Notes: a model not told the origin generated them from the letters alone. DNA of 64,000 nt from an uncultured Bacteroidota bacterium (GCA_902582405.1 CACHSA010000005.1:35144-99143), one strand, 5' to 3'; shown: positions 19,296-28,454, counted from the first letter of the stretch. Made by a program: numbers and translations.

Positions 19296-19328
19296 CAAAA
19301 GTAACATCTTATAGAAATTTGTAACAAA
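19296..19328 (-). promoter_or_regulatory. lysA promoter
   Basis: On the reverse strand, TTTG at 19328-19325 and TACTTTTG at 19303-19296 with a 21-base spacer match the Bacteroidota consensus. The start codon is 17 bases beyond the -7 box. Confidence 0.6.
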
Positions 19329-19329
19329 T
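19317..19329. promoter_or_regulatory. 13-base palindrome over the lysA -33 box
   Basis: ATTTGT-A-ACAAAT, perfect arms, covering the TTTG (-33) of the lysA promoter. An operator is possible; chance is not excluded in such AT-rich DNA. Confidence 0.3.
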
Positions 19330-19393
19330 ACTTTTTGTAAAATATTAAAATTTCAAATTATTGTTACATTTAAAACATTATTCTAAAGTAAAT

Positions 19394-19427
19394 TTTGTAG
19401 CAAGGGCAATAGATTTTTATATTTTTG
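19394..19427 (+). promoter_or_regulatory. sucC promoter
   Basis: TTTG at 19394-19397 and TATTTTTG at 19420-19427, 22-base spacer, start codon 16 bases downstream. Back-to-back with the lysA promoter in a 165-base divergent region. Confidence 0.6.
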
Positions 19428-19443
19428 TACGAAAGAGTTTATT

Positions 19444-20634
19444 ATGAATTTGCACGAGTACCAAGGAAAAGAAATTTTAGCAAGCTATGGCGTTTCTACC
19501 CAAAAAGGAATAGTTGTCAGCAATGCAGACGATGCCTTTATAGCTGCCCAAAAATTGAATAAAGAAACTGGTACTAATATATATGTAATTAAGGCGCAAA
19601 TTCACGCTGGAGGTAGAGGTAAGGGAGGTGGAGTTAAAATCGCAAAATCATTGGATGAAGTAAAGGAAATTGCTAAAAAAATGATCGGAATGATGTTGAT
19701 AACCCCTCAAACTCCTCCTCATGGAAAAAAAGTAAAAAAAATTCTCATAGCTGAGGATGTTTATTATCCAGGTGAATCGGAAACTAAAGAATTCTATATG
19801 TCAATTTTGTTGGATAGAAAAAATTGTAAAAATATTATAATGTACTCCACTGAAGGGGGAATGGACATCGAAAAGGTTGCTGAAACAACTCCTGAATTGA
19901 TTTTTAAAGAAACTGTAAATCCTACAATTGGTTTGCAAAAATTTCAAGCCAGGCAGATTGCTTTCAATTTAGGTCTTAAGGGAGAAGCTTTTAAAGATAT
20001 GACAAAATTTATCTTTTCGTTATATAAGGCATATGTCAAGTCAGATTCATCATTGTTTGAAATAAATCCACTTCTTAAAACATCTGATGACAAAATAATT
20101 GTGGTTGACTCTAAAGTAACTATTGACAACAACGCTTTATTTCGGCACCCAGATTACTCAGATTTAAGAGATTTAACGGAAGAAAACCCCATAGAGGTTG
20201 AGGCTGATAACGCAGGCCTTAATTATATTGACCTAGATGGAAATGTCGGTTGCATGGTAAATGGAGCCGGTCTTGCAATGGCTACTATGGATTTAATCAA
20301 ACAAGCAGGAGGTTCACCTTCTAATTTTCTTGACGTTGGTGGTACAGCAGACGCGGAAAGAGTTGAAAAAGGATTTAGAATTATTCTTAAAGATCCAAGC
20401 GTCAAAGCAATTCTTATAAATATTTTTGGTGGAATAGTTCGGTGTGATAGAGTTGCTAATGGCATAGTTGAGGCATATAAAAATATTAAAAATATAAATG
20501 TCCCAATTATAGTCCGACTTCAAGGTACAAATTCAGATATAGCTAAAGAAATTATTGATAATTCAAATTTAAATGTACTTTCAGCAATTGATTTTAAAGA
20601 GGCAGCTGATAAAGTTCAAGAAGTCATAAAATAA
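19444..20634 (+). CDS. sucC: Succinyl-CoA synthetase (ADP-forming) beta subunit
   Basis: ATP-grasp subunit of the TCA-cycle enzyme that couples succinyl-CoA cleavage to nucleotide triphosphate formation. 396 residues. Begins MNLHEYQGKEILASYGV; KAQIHAGGRGKGGGVKIAK forms the nucleotide loop; LFEINPLLKT and LDGNVGCMVNGAGLAMATMD and LINIFGGIVRCDRVA are the expected family motifs. The alpha subunit gene sucD is not adjacent, which is usual in Flavobacteriia. An inverted repeat begins directly after the stop. Confidence 0.97.
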   Translation: MNLHEYQGKEILASYGVSTQKGIVVSNADDAFIAAQKLNKETGTNIYVIKAQIHAGGRGKGGGVKIAKSLDEVKEIAKKMIGMMLITPQTPPHGKKVKKILIAEDVYYPGESETKEFYMSILLDRKNCKNIIMYSTEGGMDIEKVAETTPELIFKETVNPTIGLQKFQARQIAFNLGLKGEAFKDMTKFIFSLYKAYVKSDSSLFEINPLLKTSDDKIIVVDSKVTIDNNALFRHPDYSDLRDLTEENPIEVEADNAGLNYIDLDGNVGCMVNGAGLAMATMDLIKQAGGSPSNFLDVGGTADAERVEKGFRIILKDPSVKAILINIFGGIVRCDRVANGIVEAYKNIKNINVPIIVRLQGTNSDIAKEIIDNSNLNVLSAIDFKEAADKVQEVIK

Positions 20635-20677
20635 GACATTTTGTCACTAATTTTAGTGAATATAATGTCAAAATGTC
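20635..20677. repeat. Nested inverted repeats directly after sucC
   Basis: Outer arms GACATTTTG (20635-20643) and CAAAATGTC (20669-20677) are perfectly complementary; an inner hairpin CACTAA-TT-TTAGTG occupies 20645-20658. No T-run follows, so it is not a classical terminator. It may protect the sucC 3' end or act as an operator for the hsp20 gene 60 bases downstream. Confidence 0.45.
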
Positions 20678-20737
20678 ACTTGAATACGCATGGTATGTGT
20701 TTTGCTAATATATAGTTGAACTTAAAAATTTAATATT

Positions 20738-21166
20738 ATGAATTTAATTACAACAAATTTAAATAGATGGAAACCTACATTATTGGATGAATTATTTGAT
20801 GATAGATGGTTTAACTTCGAAACTTATAACAACACTTTTCCAGCCGTGAATTCAATTGAAAAAGATAATCAATATCTACTTGAAATTGCTGTCCCTGGAA
20901 TGGATAAAAAAGATTTTGAAATTGAAATTGATAATGATTTAATTTCAGTTTCCTCAACTTCTAAGCGAGAAAAAGAACTAAAAGATAGTTTCAATTACAA
21001 TAGGCAAGAATTTAATTATAATTCGTTTCATAGAACTTTTTCATTGCCTAAAGAGGTAGATCAAAGTAAAATAAAGGCTATTTATACTAACGGTATTTTA
21101 ACCATATCTTTACCCAAATTAAAAGAAGTAATTTCAAAATCTAGAAAATTAATTGAAGTAAAGTAA
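20738..21166 (+). CDS. Small heat shock protein, Hsp20/alpha-crystallin family
   Basis: 142 residues. ATP-independent holdase chaperone. The alpha-crystallin domain spans about 35-130, with AVPGMDKKDFEIEID and the late NGILTISLPK motif (A-x-x-x-n-G-v-L pattern), and a short C-terminal extension. Stand-alone gene with its own strong intrinsic terminator. No CIRCE element (TTAGCACTC-N9-GAGTGCTAA) is present; the upstream region instead has the nested repeat at 20635-20677. Confidence 0.92.
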   Translation: MNLITTNLNRWKPTLLDELFDDRWFNFETYNNTFPAVNSIEKDNQYLLEIAVPGMDKKDFEIEIDNDLISVSSTSKREKELKDSFNYNRQEFNYNSFHRTFSLPKEVDQSKIKAIYTNGILTISLPKLKEVISKSRKLIEVK

Positions 21167-21188
21167 TTTATTTTAATTAAATAATTAT

Positions 21189-21218
21189 AGCGGCTTAACT
21201 TAAAGCCGCTTTTTTTTT
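21189..21218 (+). terminator. Rho-independent terminator of the hsp20 gene
   Basis: Stem AGCGGCTT / AAGCCGCT (8 pairs, GC-rich for this genome), 6-base loop, followed by an unbroken run of nine T (21210-21218). The clearest intrinsic terminator in the window. Confidence 0.9.
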
Positions 21219-21235
21219 AAATTTGAAAAAAAAGC

Positions 21236-22723
21236 ATGATTAATCAAAAACACTTATTTATCATAATTTCTATTTTATTTTTGAATATTTCGTTTTCACA
21301 AAATAGATCTTTGCCAATAGATACAATTGTAAAAACAAATCACCAGACTTATATAAATGGCAAGAAAATTAGTTACGTTGCTGAGACTGGAACACAACCA
21401 GTTTGGAATAAGGATGGGGTTGCAGAGGCTTCTCTATTCTACACCTTTTATAGAAGGACCGATGTTAGTGATAATTATAGACCAATTATTTTTTCATTCA
21501 ATGGAGGGCCCGGCTCAGCATCTGTATGGATGCATTTAGCTTACACTGGACCAAGAATCTTAAAAATTGACGATGAAGGATATCCTATTCAGCCATATGG
21601 TTATAAAAATAACCCCTATTCTATATTAGATACAGCAGATATAGTTTTTATCAATCCAGTAAATACTTCTTATTCTAGAATGCACAAAGTAAATGGAGAA
21701 TATCCTAAAAGAGAAAAGTTTTTTGGTATAAGTGCAGATATCTCTTATTTATCAGATTGGCTAAATACATTTGTCACAAGAAAAAATTTATGGGATGCTC
21801 CAAAATATCTAATTGGGGAAAGTTATGGAGGTACAAGAGTCATGGGACTGTCTCTCGCATTACAAAATAAACAGTGGATGTATTTGAATGGTGTAATTCT
21901 TGTATCACCAGCAGATTATAGAACCCTTAGGGTAGGGGGCCCAGTTTCATCGGCACTAAATTTACCTTATTATACAGCTGCTTCGTGGTATCATAACAAA
22001 TTAACAAAAGACTTGCAAAACTTAGATCTTTTGGATGTTCTACCTTTTTCTGAGGATTATGCTATCAATAAATTGATTCCAGCTATTGCAAAAGGGGGAT
22101 CATTATCTTTAAATGAAAAAAAAGAAATTGCTAAAAAAATGTCCTACTTTTCTGGAATTTCTGAAAAGGTTATTCTTCAACATAATCTTGATTTGCCTGA
22201 AAGTTTTTTTTGGAAGGAACTATTAAGAGATGAGGGATTCACCGTCGGTAGACTTGATTCAAGGTACAAAGGAATAGATAAAAAGCAATCTGGTGATAAT
22301 CCAGATTATAATTCAGAATTAGATTCTTGGGAACATTCATTTACTCCTGCGATTAACCAATATATTTTAAATGAACTAAAATTTAAAACAGATATAAAGT
22401 ATAATATTTTTGGACCAGTTCATCCTTGGGAAGATGACAATTTAAATACGAGAGAAGATCTAAGACAGGCTATGGCTCAAAACCCGTATTTAAATATTTT
22501 AACTCAGTCAGGTTATTATGATGGGGCAACGACATATTTTGCTGCCAAATATACTCAATGGCAAATTGATCCTAGCGGTAAGCTAAGAGACAGAATGCAT
22601 TTTAAAGGTTATCGAAGTGGTCATATGATGTATCTTCGAAAGGAGGACTTGAAAAAAGCGAATGACGATCTAAGAGAATTTATTTTAAAAACTCTACCAG
22701 GGAAAAAACCCGCCAAGTATTAA
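21236..22723 (+). CDS. Peptidase S10-type (serine carboxypeptidase-like) exported protein
   Basis: 495 residues with a signal peptide (hydrophobic core 5-19, ending ISFSQN). Serine carboxypeptidase family: FNGGPGSASVWMHL (oxyanion hole), IGESYGGTRVMG (nucleophile Ser), a late Asp in SGYYDGATTYFAAK and the catalytic His in YRSGHMMYLR complete the triad. Likely acts in the periplasm or outside on peptide C-termini. Its stop is only one base from the convergent stop of the next gene. Confidence 0.92.
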   Translation: MINQKHLFIIISILFLNISFSQNRSLPIDTIVKTNHQTYINGKKISYVAETGTQPVWNKDGVAEASLFYTFYRRTDVSDNYRPIIFSFNGGPGSASVWMHLAYTGPRILKIDDEGYPIQPYGYKNNPYSILDTADIVFINPVNTSYSRMHKVNGEYPKREKFFGISADISYLSDWLNTFVTRKNLWDAPKYLIGESYGGTRVMGLSLALQNKQWMYLNGVILVSPADYRTLRVGGPVSSALNLPYYTAASWYHNKLTKDLQNLDLLDVLPFSEDYAINKLIPAIAKGGSLSLNEKKEIAKKMSYFSGISEKVILQHNLDLPESFFWKELLRDEGFTVGRLDSRYKGIDKKQSGDNPDYNSELDSWEHSFTPAINQYILNELKFKTDIKYNIFGPVHPWEDDNLNTREDLRQAMAQNPYLNILTQSGYYDGATTYFAAKYTQWQIDPSGKLRDRMHFKGYRSGHMMYLRKEDLKKANDDLREFILKTLPGKKPAKY

Positions 22724-22724
22724 G

Positions 22725-24233
22725 TCAGTTAGAATTAACTTTAAACGATTTAATCGCCTGATTTGGTTCTATTACAGAATAATCTTTCCAGTATTTTGGA
22801 TCATAAGAGTGAAGTTTATCTTGTTTAAATCTTTTTTGTTCCTCTATTTTACTGTACTCTTCTTCATTAATTGGTATATCATCAAAGACAATCAAAGTAG
22901 TTTTTGAACTTTGGTCTAAGTTGAAATTAATTCTTGCTAATAGCTCATTTTGTTTCCTTCTTCCTCGAACATATTTATTTTTTTCTACAATCTTTATTGG
23001 TCTATTGATTCCAGATTTAAACTTAAATTCTGATTCTAAGAATTGAAGTTGGTATTTTTCAGTAGAAAAATGGCTAAAAACAACACTAGCCCTGTGATAG
23101 TACAATTCAAAAGATATCCCAAACAATGAAAAATCTCTTAAAACTTTATTATTTTGCTGCTCGATCTTTATGATAGAAAAATTTTCAGAGTCAATCCAGA
23201 TATCACCATTATATTTTCCTTTTGAGGATTTAGGCTTAAATTTTATTCTATAAACTGGTATCTCTCCTTCGTAAGAATAGGAAATGATTTTAAAATCATA
23301 TAAATAAGATTTTTTTAAAAATTCAAACTTTAGTCCTTTTTTATAGATGCCGTCGTATATTCTTGATATTTGACTTTTTCTATTTTTATAAAAATTTTCA
23401 TTTTCAATATTCTTTTTTTCTAGTTGTTTTTTAATAATTGTTGAGTCTTGTTTAATACTATCTATGCTTTCTTCAATCAGTTCTTCCCTGTCAACCTTAG
23501 TGCTGAAAATTCCTGATTTAAATTTGAAATAAGAATTTTCTTTTGTTCTCTTATTTAAAATTTCAGCAATCTTTTTTTCAATTTGTTCATATCCTCTTTC
23601 GTTAACAGTGTCGGCAAGATCCACAGCTCTAATAATTTCGAGTTTTTGATTTTCCTTGCTCCAATCACCGTAAATTTGACCGAGTGATTCTGTATGCCAT
23701 GAGTCTTTTCTGGGAATTGATTTAAATATTGAATCCCAAAATTTCCTATTTAATTCACTTATTGATGATTTTTCGATTTCCATCTTCATTTTGTCCCATT
23801 TTTGAAAAAAAGATTCTCTCATAAAGAATCTTTTTTTAGAATAACTAGTTAAATATTTATCATCTATTTTCTCCTTAACCTTTTTAATTATTTCATTTGC
23901 ATCTAAATTTTGAGACGTTAGAATGATTGAATTAAGTTTTATAGTCTTTTCAGTTAGCTTAATTACAGGTTGTTTTAAATCAGCAATTGCGGCCTTATAC
24001 TCGTTGAAACCCATACAACTTATAAATAAAGAATCTTGGTTTGAAAAATTAGTTGATTTTATGATGCGAAAAAAACCTTCTTCATTGGAAATTGTATTGT
24101 AATTAAAGTTTGTTAAAATGGTTGTAAATGGTAAAGGATCCTTTGTAATGCTGTCTGTAACCTGTAAATGTATTTCCTGGCCCTGCAACTCAATTATTTT
24201 TAAAAAAATCAAATAAAATAAAATCCTTTTCAT
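22725..24233 (-). CDS. Exported protein with carboxypeptidase-regulatory-like domain
   Basis: 502 residues with an N-terminal signal peptide (ILFYLIFLKIIELQGQ). Residues about 20-95 form a CarboxypepD_reg-like beta-sandwich (HLQVTDSITKDPLPFTTI, SNEEGFFRI, FISCMGFNEYK), as found at the front of many Bacteroidota envelope proteins. The rest is charged and mixed alpha/beta without a motif that I recognise; a lysine-rich helical section spans about 255-300 and a C-terminal region (YNGDIWIDSENFSIIKI) resembles the surface-lipoprotein beta repeats found in DUF5686-type proteins. No TonB plug or barrel. Five bases from uvrB, so probably co-transcribed. Function unknown. Confidence 0.75.
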   Translation of the reverse strand: MKRILFYLIFLKIIELQGQEIHLQVTDSITKDPLPFTTILTNFNYNTISNEEGFFRIIKSTNFSNQDSLFISCMGFNEYKAAIADLKQPVIKLTEKTIKLNSIILTSQNLDANEIIKKVKEKIDDKYLTSYSKKRFFMRESFFQKWDKMKMEIEKSSISELNRKFWDSIFKSIPRKDSWHTESLGQIYGDWSKENQKLEIIRAVDLADTVNERGYEQIEKKIAEILNKRTKENSYFKFKSGIFSTKVDREELIEESIDSIKQDSTIIKKQLEKKNIENENFYKNRKSQISRIYDGIYKKGLKFEFLKKSYLYDFKIISYSYEGEIPVYRIKFKPKSSKGKYNGDIWIDSENFSIIKIEQQNNKVLRDFSLFGISFELYYHRASVVFSHFSTEKYQLQFLESEFKFKSGINRPIKIVEKNKYVRGRRKQNELLARINFNLDQSSKTTLIVFDDIPINEEEYSKIEEQKRFKQDKLHSYDPKYWKDYSVIEPNQAIKSFKVNSN

Positions 24234-24238
24234 TGCTG

Positions 24239-26218
24239 TTATATATTTTTTTTAAGTTTTTTAAGTTCATCCCTCAACCTGGCCGCTTCCATGAAATCTA
24301 GTTCTTTAGCAGCCTTTTCCATTTTTTTTCTTGTTTCTCTAATTTTTTCTTCAATCTTTTTCTTAGGGAGCAAATTTATCGATTCCTCATCAGATTTTAT
24401 TTTTTTTTCAATTTCCAAATCAACTTTTTTTGCAAGAGCGTTATCTAAAGTTTTTTCTATTTGTCTTGGAACAATATTATTATTTTTGTTGTAATCTTGT
24501 TGTTTTTCCCTTCTGTAATTTGTTTCTTCAATTGTTTTTTTCATTGAATCTGTAATTCTATCGGCATAAAGTATAGCCATACCATTTACATTTCTAGCTG
24601 CTCTTCCTACTGTTTGTGTTAAAGATCGATTAGACCTTAAAAATCCTTCTTTGTCTGCATCCAAAATTACAACTAAAGAAACCTCTGGTAAATCCAGTCC
24701 TTCTCTTAAAAGATTAACTCCAATGAGAACATCGAAATCGCCCTTTCGTAATCCCTGCATGATTTCAACCCTCTCGAGCGTTTCTACATCGCTATGAATA
24801 TACCTAGACTTTATTCTTATTTTTGTGAGATAATTTGTGAGTTCTTCTGCCATTCTCTTTGTCAATGTTGTAACTAGAGTCCTTTCCTTTAACTCAACTC
24901 GTTTTTGAATCTCTTCAATAAGATCATCAATTTGATTTTTACTTTTTCTCACATCTATAACAGGATCTAATAACCCAGTTGGTCTTATAATTTGTTCAAT
25001 GAAAACACCACTTGATTTTTTAAATTCATAATCAGAGGGGGTTGCGCTTACATAAAGAACCTGACATTGTAATTGTTCAAATTCCTCGAATTTAAGGGGT
25101 CTGTTGTCAAGAGCTGCTGGAAGTCTAAAACCGTATTCTACTAGATTTTCTTTTCTGCTTCTATCCCCTCCATACATTGCATGTACCTGTGATATTGTTA
25201 CGTGACTTTCGTCAACCACCATAATATAGTCATTTGGGAAATAATCCAATAAACAAAATGGTCGTGTTCCAGGACTTCTTCCGTCTAGATATCTTGAGTA
25301 GTTTTCTATACCTGAACAGTATCCAAGTTCTTTGATCATTTCTAAGTCGAAATTAGTTCTTTCCTCTATTCTTTTTGCTTCCAAATTTCTACCCATATTT
25401 TTAAAAAAATCTATTTGATCTTTTAAATCGAATTGGATATTTTTTATCGCATTTTCCAATTGATTTTCTGAAGTAACAAATATGTTAGCTGGGAAAATTC
25501 TTAAATTTTCTACTTTTCCCAGATTTGAATTATCAATAGGATTAAAAACTTCAATTTCTTCAATTTCATCTCCAAAAAAATATATTTTGTATGCTACATC
25601 AGAGTAACCAGGAAAAACGTCGACTATGTCTCCCTTTACCCTGAAATTACCTCTTGAAAACACACCTGTTGTTCTAGAATAAAGTCCTTTGACCAGATCT
25701 CTTAGTAGTTTCATTTTTGGAATAAGTTGTTTTTCCCTTATTTGTATCATGTTATTTTTAAATTCATTTGGATTTCCAATTCCGTAAAGACATGAGACAG
25801 ATGCCACAACTATTATATCTCTTCTACCAGATAGAAGTGAAGATGTTGTACTTAGCCTTAATTTTTCTATTTCATCATTGATCGATAAGTCTTTTTCAAT
25901 ATAGAGTCCAGAACTTGGTATGTAAGCTTCCGGCTGATAATAATCATAGTAAGAGACAAAATATTCAACTGCATTATCTGGGAAAAAAGACTTAAATTCA
26001 GAATATAGTTGGGCTGCCAATGTTTTATTATGTGCTAGAACAAGTGTTGGTTTTTGAAGTCTCTCAACTACATTTGCTACTGTAAATGTTTTCCCAGAAC
26101 CTGTGACTCCCTGAAGGGTTTGGTAATTGAATTTGTTTTTAAAACCCTCACAGATTTGGTCGATAGCTTCAGGTTGGTCTCCAGTAGGTTTAAAACTTGA
26201 TGTTATTTTGAATTTCAT
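24239..26218 (-). CDS. uvrB: Excinuclease ABC subunit UvrB
   Basis: Damage-verifying helicase-like subunit of nucleotide excision repair. 659 residues from the ATG at 26218. Walker A is GVTGSGKTFTVANV; the beta-hairpin region has YYDYYQPEAYIPSS; helicase motifs include VDESHVTI, LYVSATPSDYE, GLDLPEVSLV and QTVGRAARN; the C-terminal UVR domain (EAARLRDEL) for UvrC contact is intact. A TTG at 26227 is in frame but sits inside the predicted -7 box, which favours the ATG. Confidence 0.97.
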   Translation of the reverse strand: MKFKITSSFKPTGDQPEAIDQICEGFKNKFNYQTLQGVTGSGKTFTVANVVERLQKPTLVLAHNKTLAAQLYSEFKSFFPDNAVEYFVSYYDYYQPEAYIPSSGLYIEKDLSINDEIEKLRLSTTSSLLSGRRDIIVVASVSCLYGIGNPNEFKNNMIQIREKQLIPKMKLLRDLVKGLYSRTTGVFSRGNFRVKGDIVDVFPGYSDVAYKIYFFGDEIEEIEVFNPIDNSNLGKVENLRIFPANIFVTSENQLENAIKNIQFDLKDQIDFFKNMGRNLEAKRIEERTNFDLEMIKELGYCSGIENYSRYLDGRSPGTRPFCLLDYFPNDYIMVVDESHVTISQVHAMYGGDRSRKENLVEYGFRLPAALDNRPLKFEEFEQLQCQVLYVSATPSDYEFKKSSGVFIEQIIRPTGLLDPVIDVRKSKNQIDDLIEEIQKRVELKERTLVTTLTKRMAEELTNYLTKIRIKSRYIHSDVETLERVEIMQGLRKGDFDVLIGVNLLREGLDLPEVSLVVILDADKEGFLRSNRSLTQTVGRAARNVNGMAILYADRITDSMKKTIEETNYRREKQQDYNKNNNIVPRQIEKTLDNALAKKVDLEIEKKIKSDEESINLLPKKKIEEKIRETRKKMEKAAKELDFMEAARLRDELKKLKKNI

Positions 26219-26224
26219 TTGGGA

Positions 26225-26232
26225 CAAAATTA
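26225..26232 (-). promoter_or_regulatory. uvrB -7 promoter element
   Basis: Reverse strand TAATTTTG matches TAnnTTTG and ends 6 bases before the uvrB ATG. No TTTG -33 box at proper distance. Confidence 0.4.
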
Positions 26233-26277
26233 TTGAATATTTGACTTATAATTGCTCGTTTTCTTTTGAAAAGAAGC

Positions 26278-26285
26278 TAAATTTG
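26278..26285 (+). promoter_or_regulatory. -7 promoter element of the gene at 26294
   Basis: TAAATTTG, exact match to TAnnTTTG, ending 8 bases before the ATG at 26294. No well-spaced -33 box. Confidence 0.4.
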
Positions 26286-26293
26286 AAAGTTAT

Positions 26294-27370
26294 ATGGAAG
26301 AGAAACTTATTTCAAAAAAAAAACCTTTTTTCCCTATTATAGAAAATTTAAGTATTTATCTTAAAAAGTATAATCGGTGGGTTTATACTCCAATTTCATA
26401 TCATGACCTTCTTAGATTTGCTGGCTCAGTTGCAGTATATGACGAAAAAGATAAAGATACATTGTGGGTAAGGGTGTATTATAGTGATACTGAAAGAAGA
26501 GACATAGATCACAACTTAAAAAAAGTATACACTCTTCTTCACTCGGATGGTAATGAGTCTTCTTTACCCTACTTAACTATAGATGCTATTGATTACTGTA
26601 CATTCGGAAATTCTAAGCCATTTAGAATTAAAGTCAGGAACATCCTTAATGACAACTTTACATATTTTTATATCAAATGTACAGATGCTTCAAGGGTTTA
26701 TGGATTGGAGTTTGAGCATATGTTATCCCCATACAATTTAAATTTTTTAGTTAACGACAAAACCCTGATTGAAGAACATATTTCGGGTATTCCAGGTGAC
26801 TTTTTTATTGACAATTTATTAAAAAAGTGTTCAATTAGTCAGCAAGCACAAATAGCCAAGGAATATGTTAAATTTAATGAAAGATGCATGATAAGACTAT
26901 TGGGAGATATGAGGTCATACAACTACGTTGTTATACCGATCCATGATTTTGATCAAGTAGTATACAAAATTAGAGCAATTGACTTTGATCAACAATGTTA
27001 TGAAGGAAGCTTTAAAGTTTACAGGCCACAGTTTTTTAAAGAAAATTTTCCGATGATTAAACTTGTAAAAAATAGATTAAATCATGATTCCTTAATCCAG
27101 TATAAAATTGAGGAAAGATCTATAGTTGCAAAAAGAATAATTAGTTCTGGTTCCAGACTGGAAACCCTAGTCGAAATTATGAGAAAAGATAATTTGACAA
27201 AACCAGAGTATCTTAAAAATTTATCTAAAGAGATTTACAAATTCACAAAAGATACAGCCTTTCAAAAGGTTAATAGTATGGGAGATGTTATGTCGGCATC
27301 ATTTTCATACGTTAGAGATAATTATGAAAATTTAAATATGTTTAATCTAATAAATAAAAGTAATTTTTGA
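26294..27370 (+). CDS. Uncharacterised protein divergent from uvrB, kinase-like motifs
   Basis: 358-residue soluble protein, no signal peptide or membrane segments. I believe it is a conserved hypothetical of Flavobacteriia. Reading it by eye, several residues fall in the order of the protein-kinase/aminoglycoside-phosphotransferase/HipA fold: a strand with a lysine (FYIKCTDASR, K128), a following helix with glutamates (GLEFEHML, E139/E141), then LGDMRSYN (203-210; Asp and Asn spaced as in the APH loop HGDxxxxN), then RAIDFDQQ (229-232) in the place of the metal-binding DFG/IDW motif. This is a suggestion, not an assignment. The 75-base gap to uvrB holds -7 boxes for both genes. It ends 40 bases from the convergent ctaA end. 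Confidence 0.8.
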   Translation: MEEKLISKKKPFFPIIENLSIYLKKYNRWVYTPISYHDLLRFAGSVAVYDEKDKDTLWVRVYYSDTERRDIDHNLKKVYTLLHSDGNESSLPYLTIDAIDYCTFGNSKPFRIKVRNILNDNFTYFYIKCTDASRVYGLEFEHMLSPYNLNFLVNDKTLIEEHISGIPGDFFIDNLLKKCSISQQAQIAKEYVKFNERCMIRLLGDMRSYNYVVIPIHDFDQVVYKIRAIDFDQQCYEGSFKVYRPQFFKENFPMIKLVKNRLNHDSLIQYKIEERSIVAKRIISSGSRLETLVEIMRKDNLTKPEYLKNLSKEIYKFTKDTAFQKVNSMGDVMSASFSYVRDNYENLNMFNLINKSNF

Positions 27371-27410
27371 CTCTTCAAATTCTTGTTACTTTATTTTATT
27401 AAAATTTTAA

Positions 27411-28454
27411 TCACTCTTGAATAATTTCATATTTATTTTGATTTATATTCCTAATTGATAAGTAGAAAAAAAATTGCACTCCAAAAAGTATTGTTGCCAA
27501 TAATAAATGGAGGGGCTGAGAACTGAATGGAAAGTGCAAATAATACATTGCTATGCCTAAAATAATCTCTATTGCAATAATTCCTAAAATCCAAAAAATA
27601 ATCTTTGAATTCAAGTTTATCTTCCTAGATAAATAAATGATAAAAAAATTGACTGTTAAAATTAAAAGTGAAAAACTCCTGTGAGTTAAGAAAATGGAAG
27701 GGAGGACAAGCAGCCATAAATTTTTCTTTGTTTCACCTACCATTATTATTTGTTCATCAATAAATTCTCTTACTTGTGTTCCAATTACAATTTGAGTTAT
27801 TGTAAAAATAAGTGATAGTAAAATAATATTTTTTAATGCTATATTTTTAACGTTGTTTTTTTTAAAATCACCATTTTGGAAGTATATAAAAATTAAAATT
27901 GAAATTATTAAAAGTGCCATAAGCATATGTATGGTTATGCTATAAGGACTTAAATTTGAGTCAACCACAATTTTACCAAGCCATGCTTGGAATCCAACTG
28001 CTATTATTGTCAATAGGCTTAAAAGGGTTATGATGGGTTTATTCCTATAGAATTGTATAGAATATAAACCCAAGATAAGAACGGATATACCACAAATCAC
28101 ACCAATTAATCTATTTATAAATTCAACCCATGTATGAAGTGGATTAAATATTGAATAGTCGTGTTTTGTGTAATCTTGCCAGTTTTTAGGATTAAAATCT
28201 GACCCACTTATAAAGTCTTTTTTCGATATTTTAAGCTCATCATTATAAATAATAATTTGCCCTTTTTTAAAAATTTTTTGTGTCACCCAACTTAATTCGG
28301 AAATGTCTAAAGGGGGTATGTAATATCCAAAGCATTTAGGCCAATCAGGACAACCCATACCGCTTCCTGTCATTCTAACAATTCCCCCAGTTGCAATTAC
28401 CAAGTAAACAATTAAAATGGACGTTTTAGTCCAAAAATTAAACCTTTTCTTCAT
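27411..28454 (-). CDS. ctaA: Heme A synthase (COX15/CtaA family)
   Basis: Integral membrane enzyme that oxidises heme O to heme A for aa3-type cytochrome oxidase. 347 residues with about eight membrane segments. Family motifs near the N-terminus: VIATGGIVRMTGSGMGCPDW, PKCFGYYIPP; heme-ligand histidines in LHTWVEFINRLIG, TIHMLMAL, LTHRSF and QPLHLLLA. Shows that the cell uses oxygen via a heme-A oxidase. It overlaps the end of cca by 17 bases. Confidence 0.93.
   Translation of the reverse strand: MKKRFNFWTKTSILIVYLVIATGGIVRMTGSGMGCPDWPKCFGYYIPPLDISELSWVTQKIFKKGQIIIYNDELKISKKDFISGSDFNPKNWQDYTKHDYSIFNPLHTWVEFINRLIGVICGISVLILGLYSIQFYRNKPIITLLSLLTIIAVGFQAWLGKIVVDSNLSPYSITIHMLMALLIISILIFIYFQNGDFKKNNVKNIALKNIILLSLIFTITQIVIGTQVREFIDEQIIMVGETKKNLWLLVLPSIFLTHRSFSLLILTVNFFIIYLSRKINLNSKIIFWILGIIAIEIILGIAMYYLHFPFSSQPLHLLLATILFGVQFFFYLSIRNINQNKYEIIQE

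Noticed and set aside
20645..20658. Intrinsic terminator for sucC at the inner hairpin
   Set aside because: Six AT-rich pairs, a 2-base loop and no T-run following.
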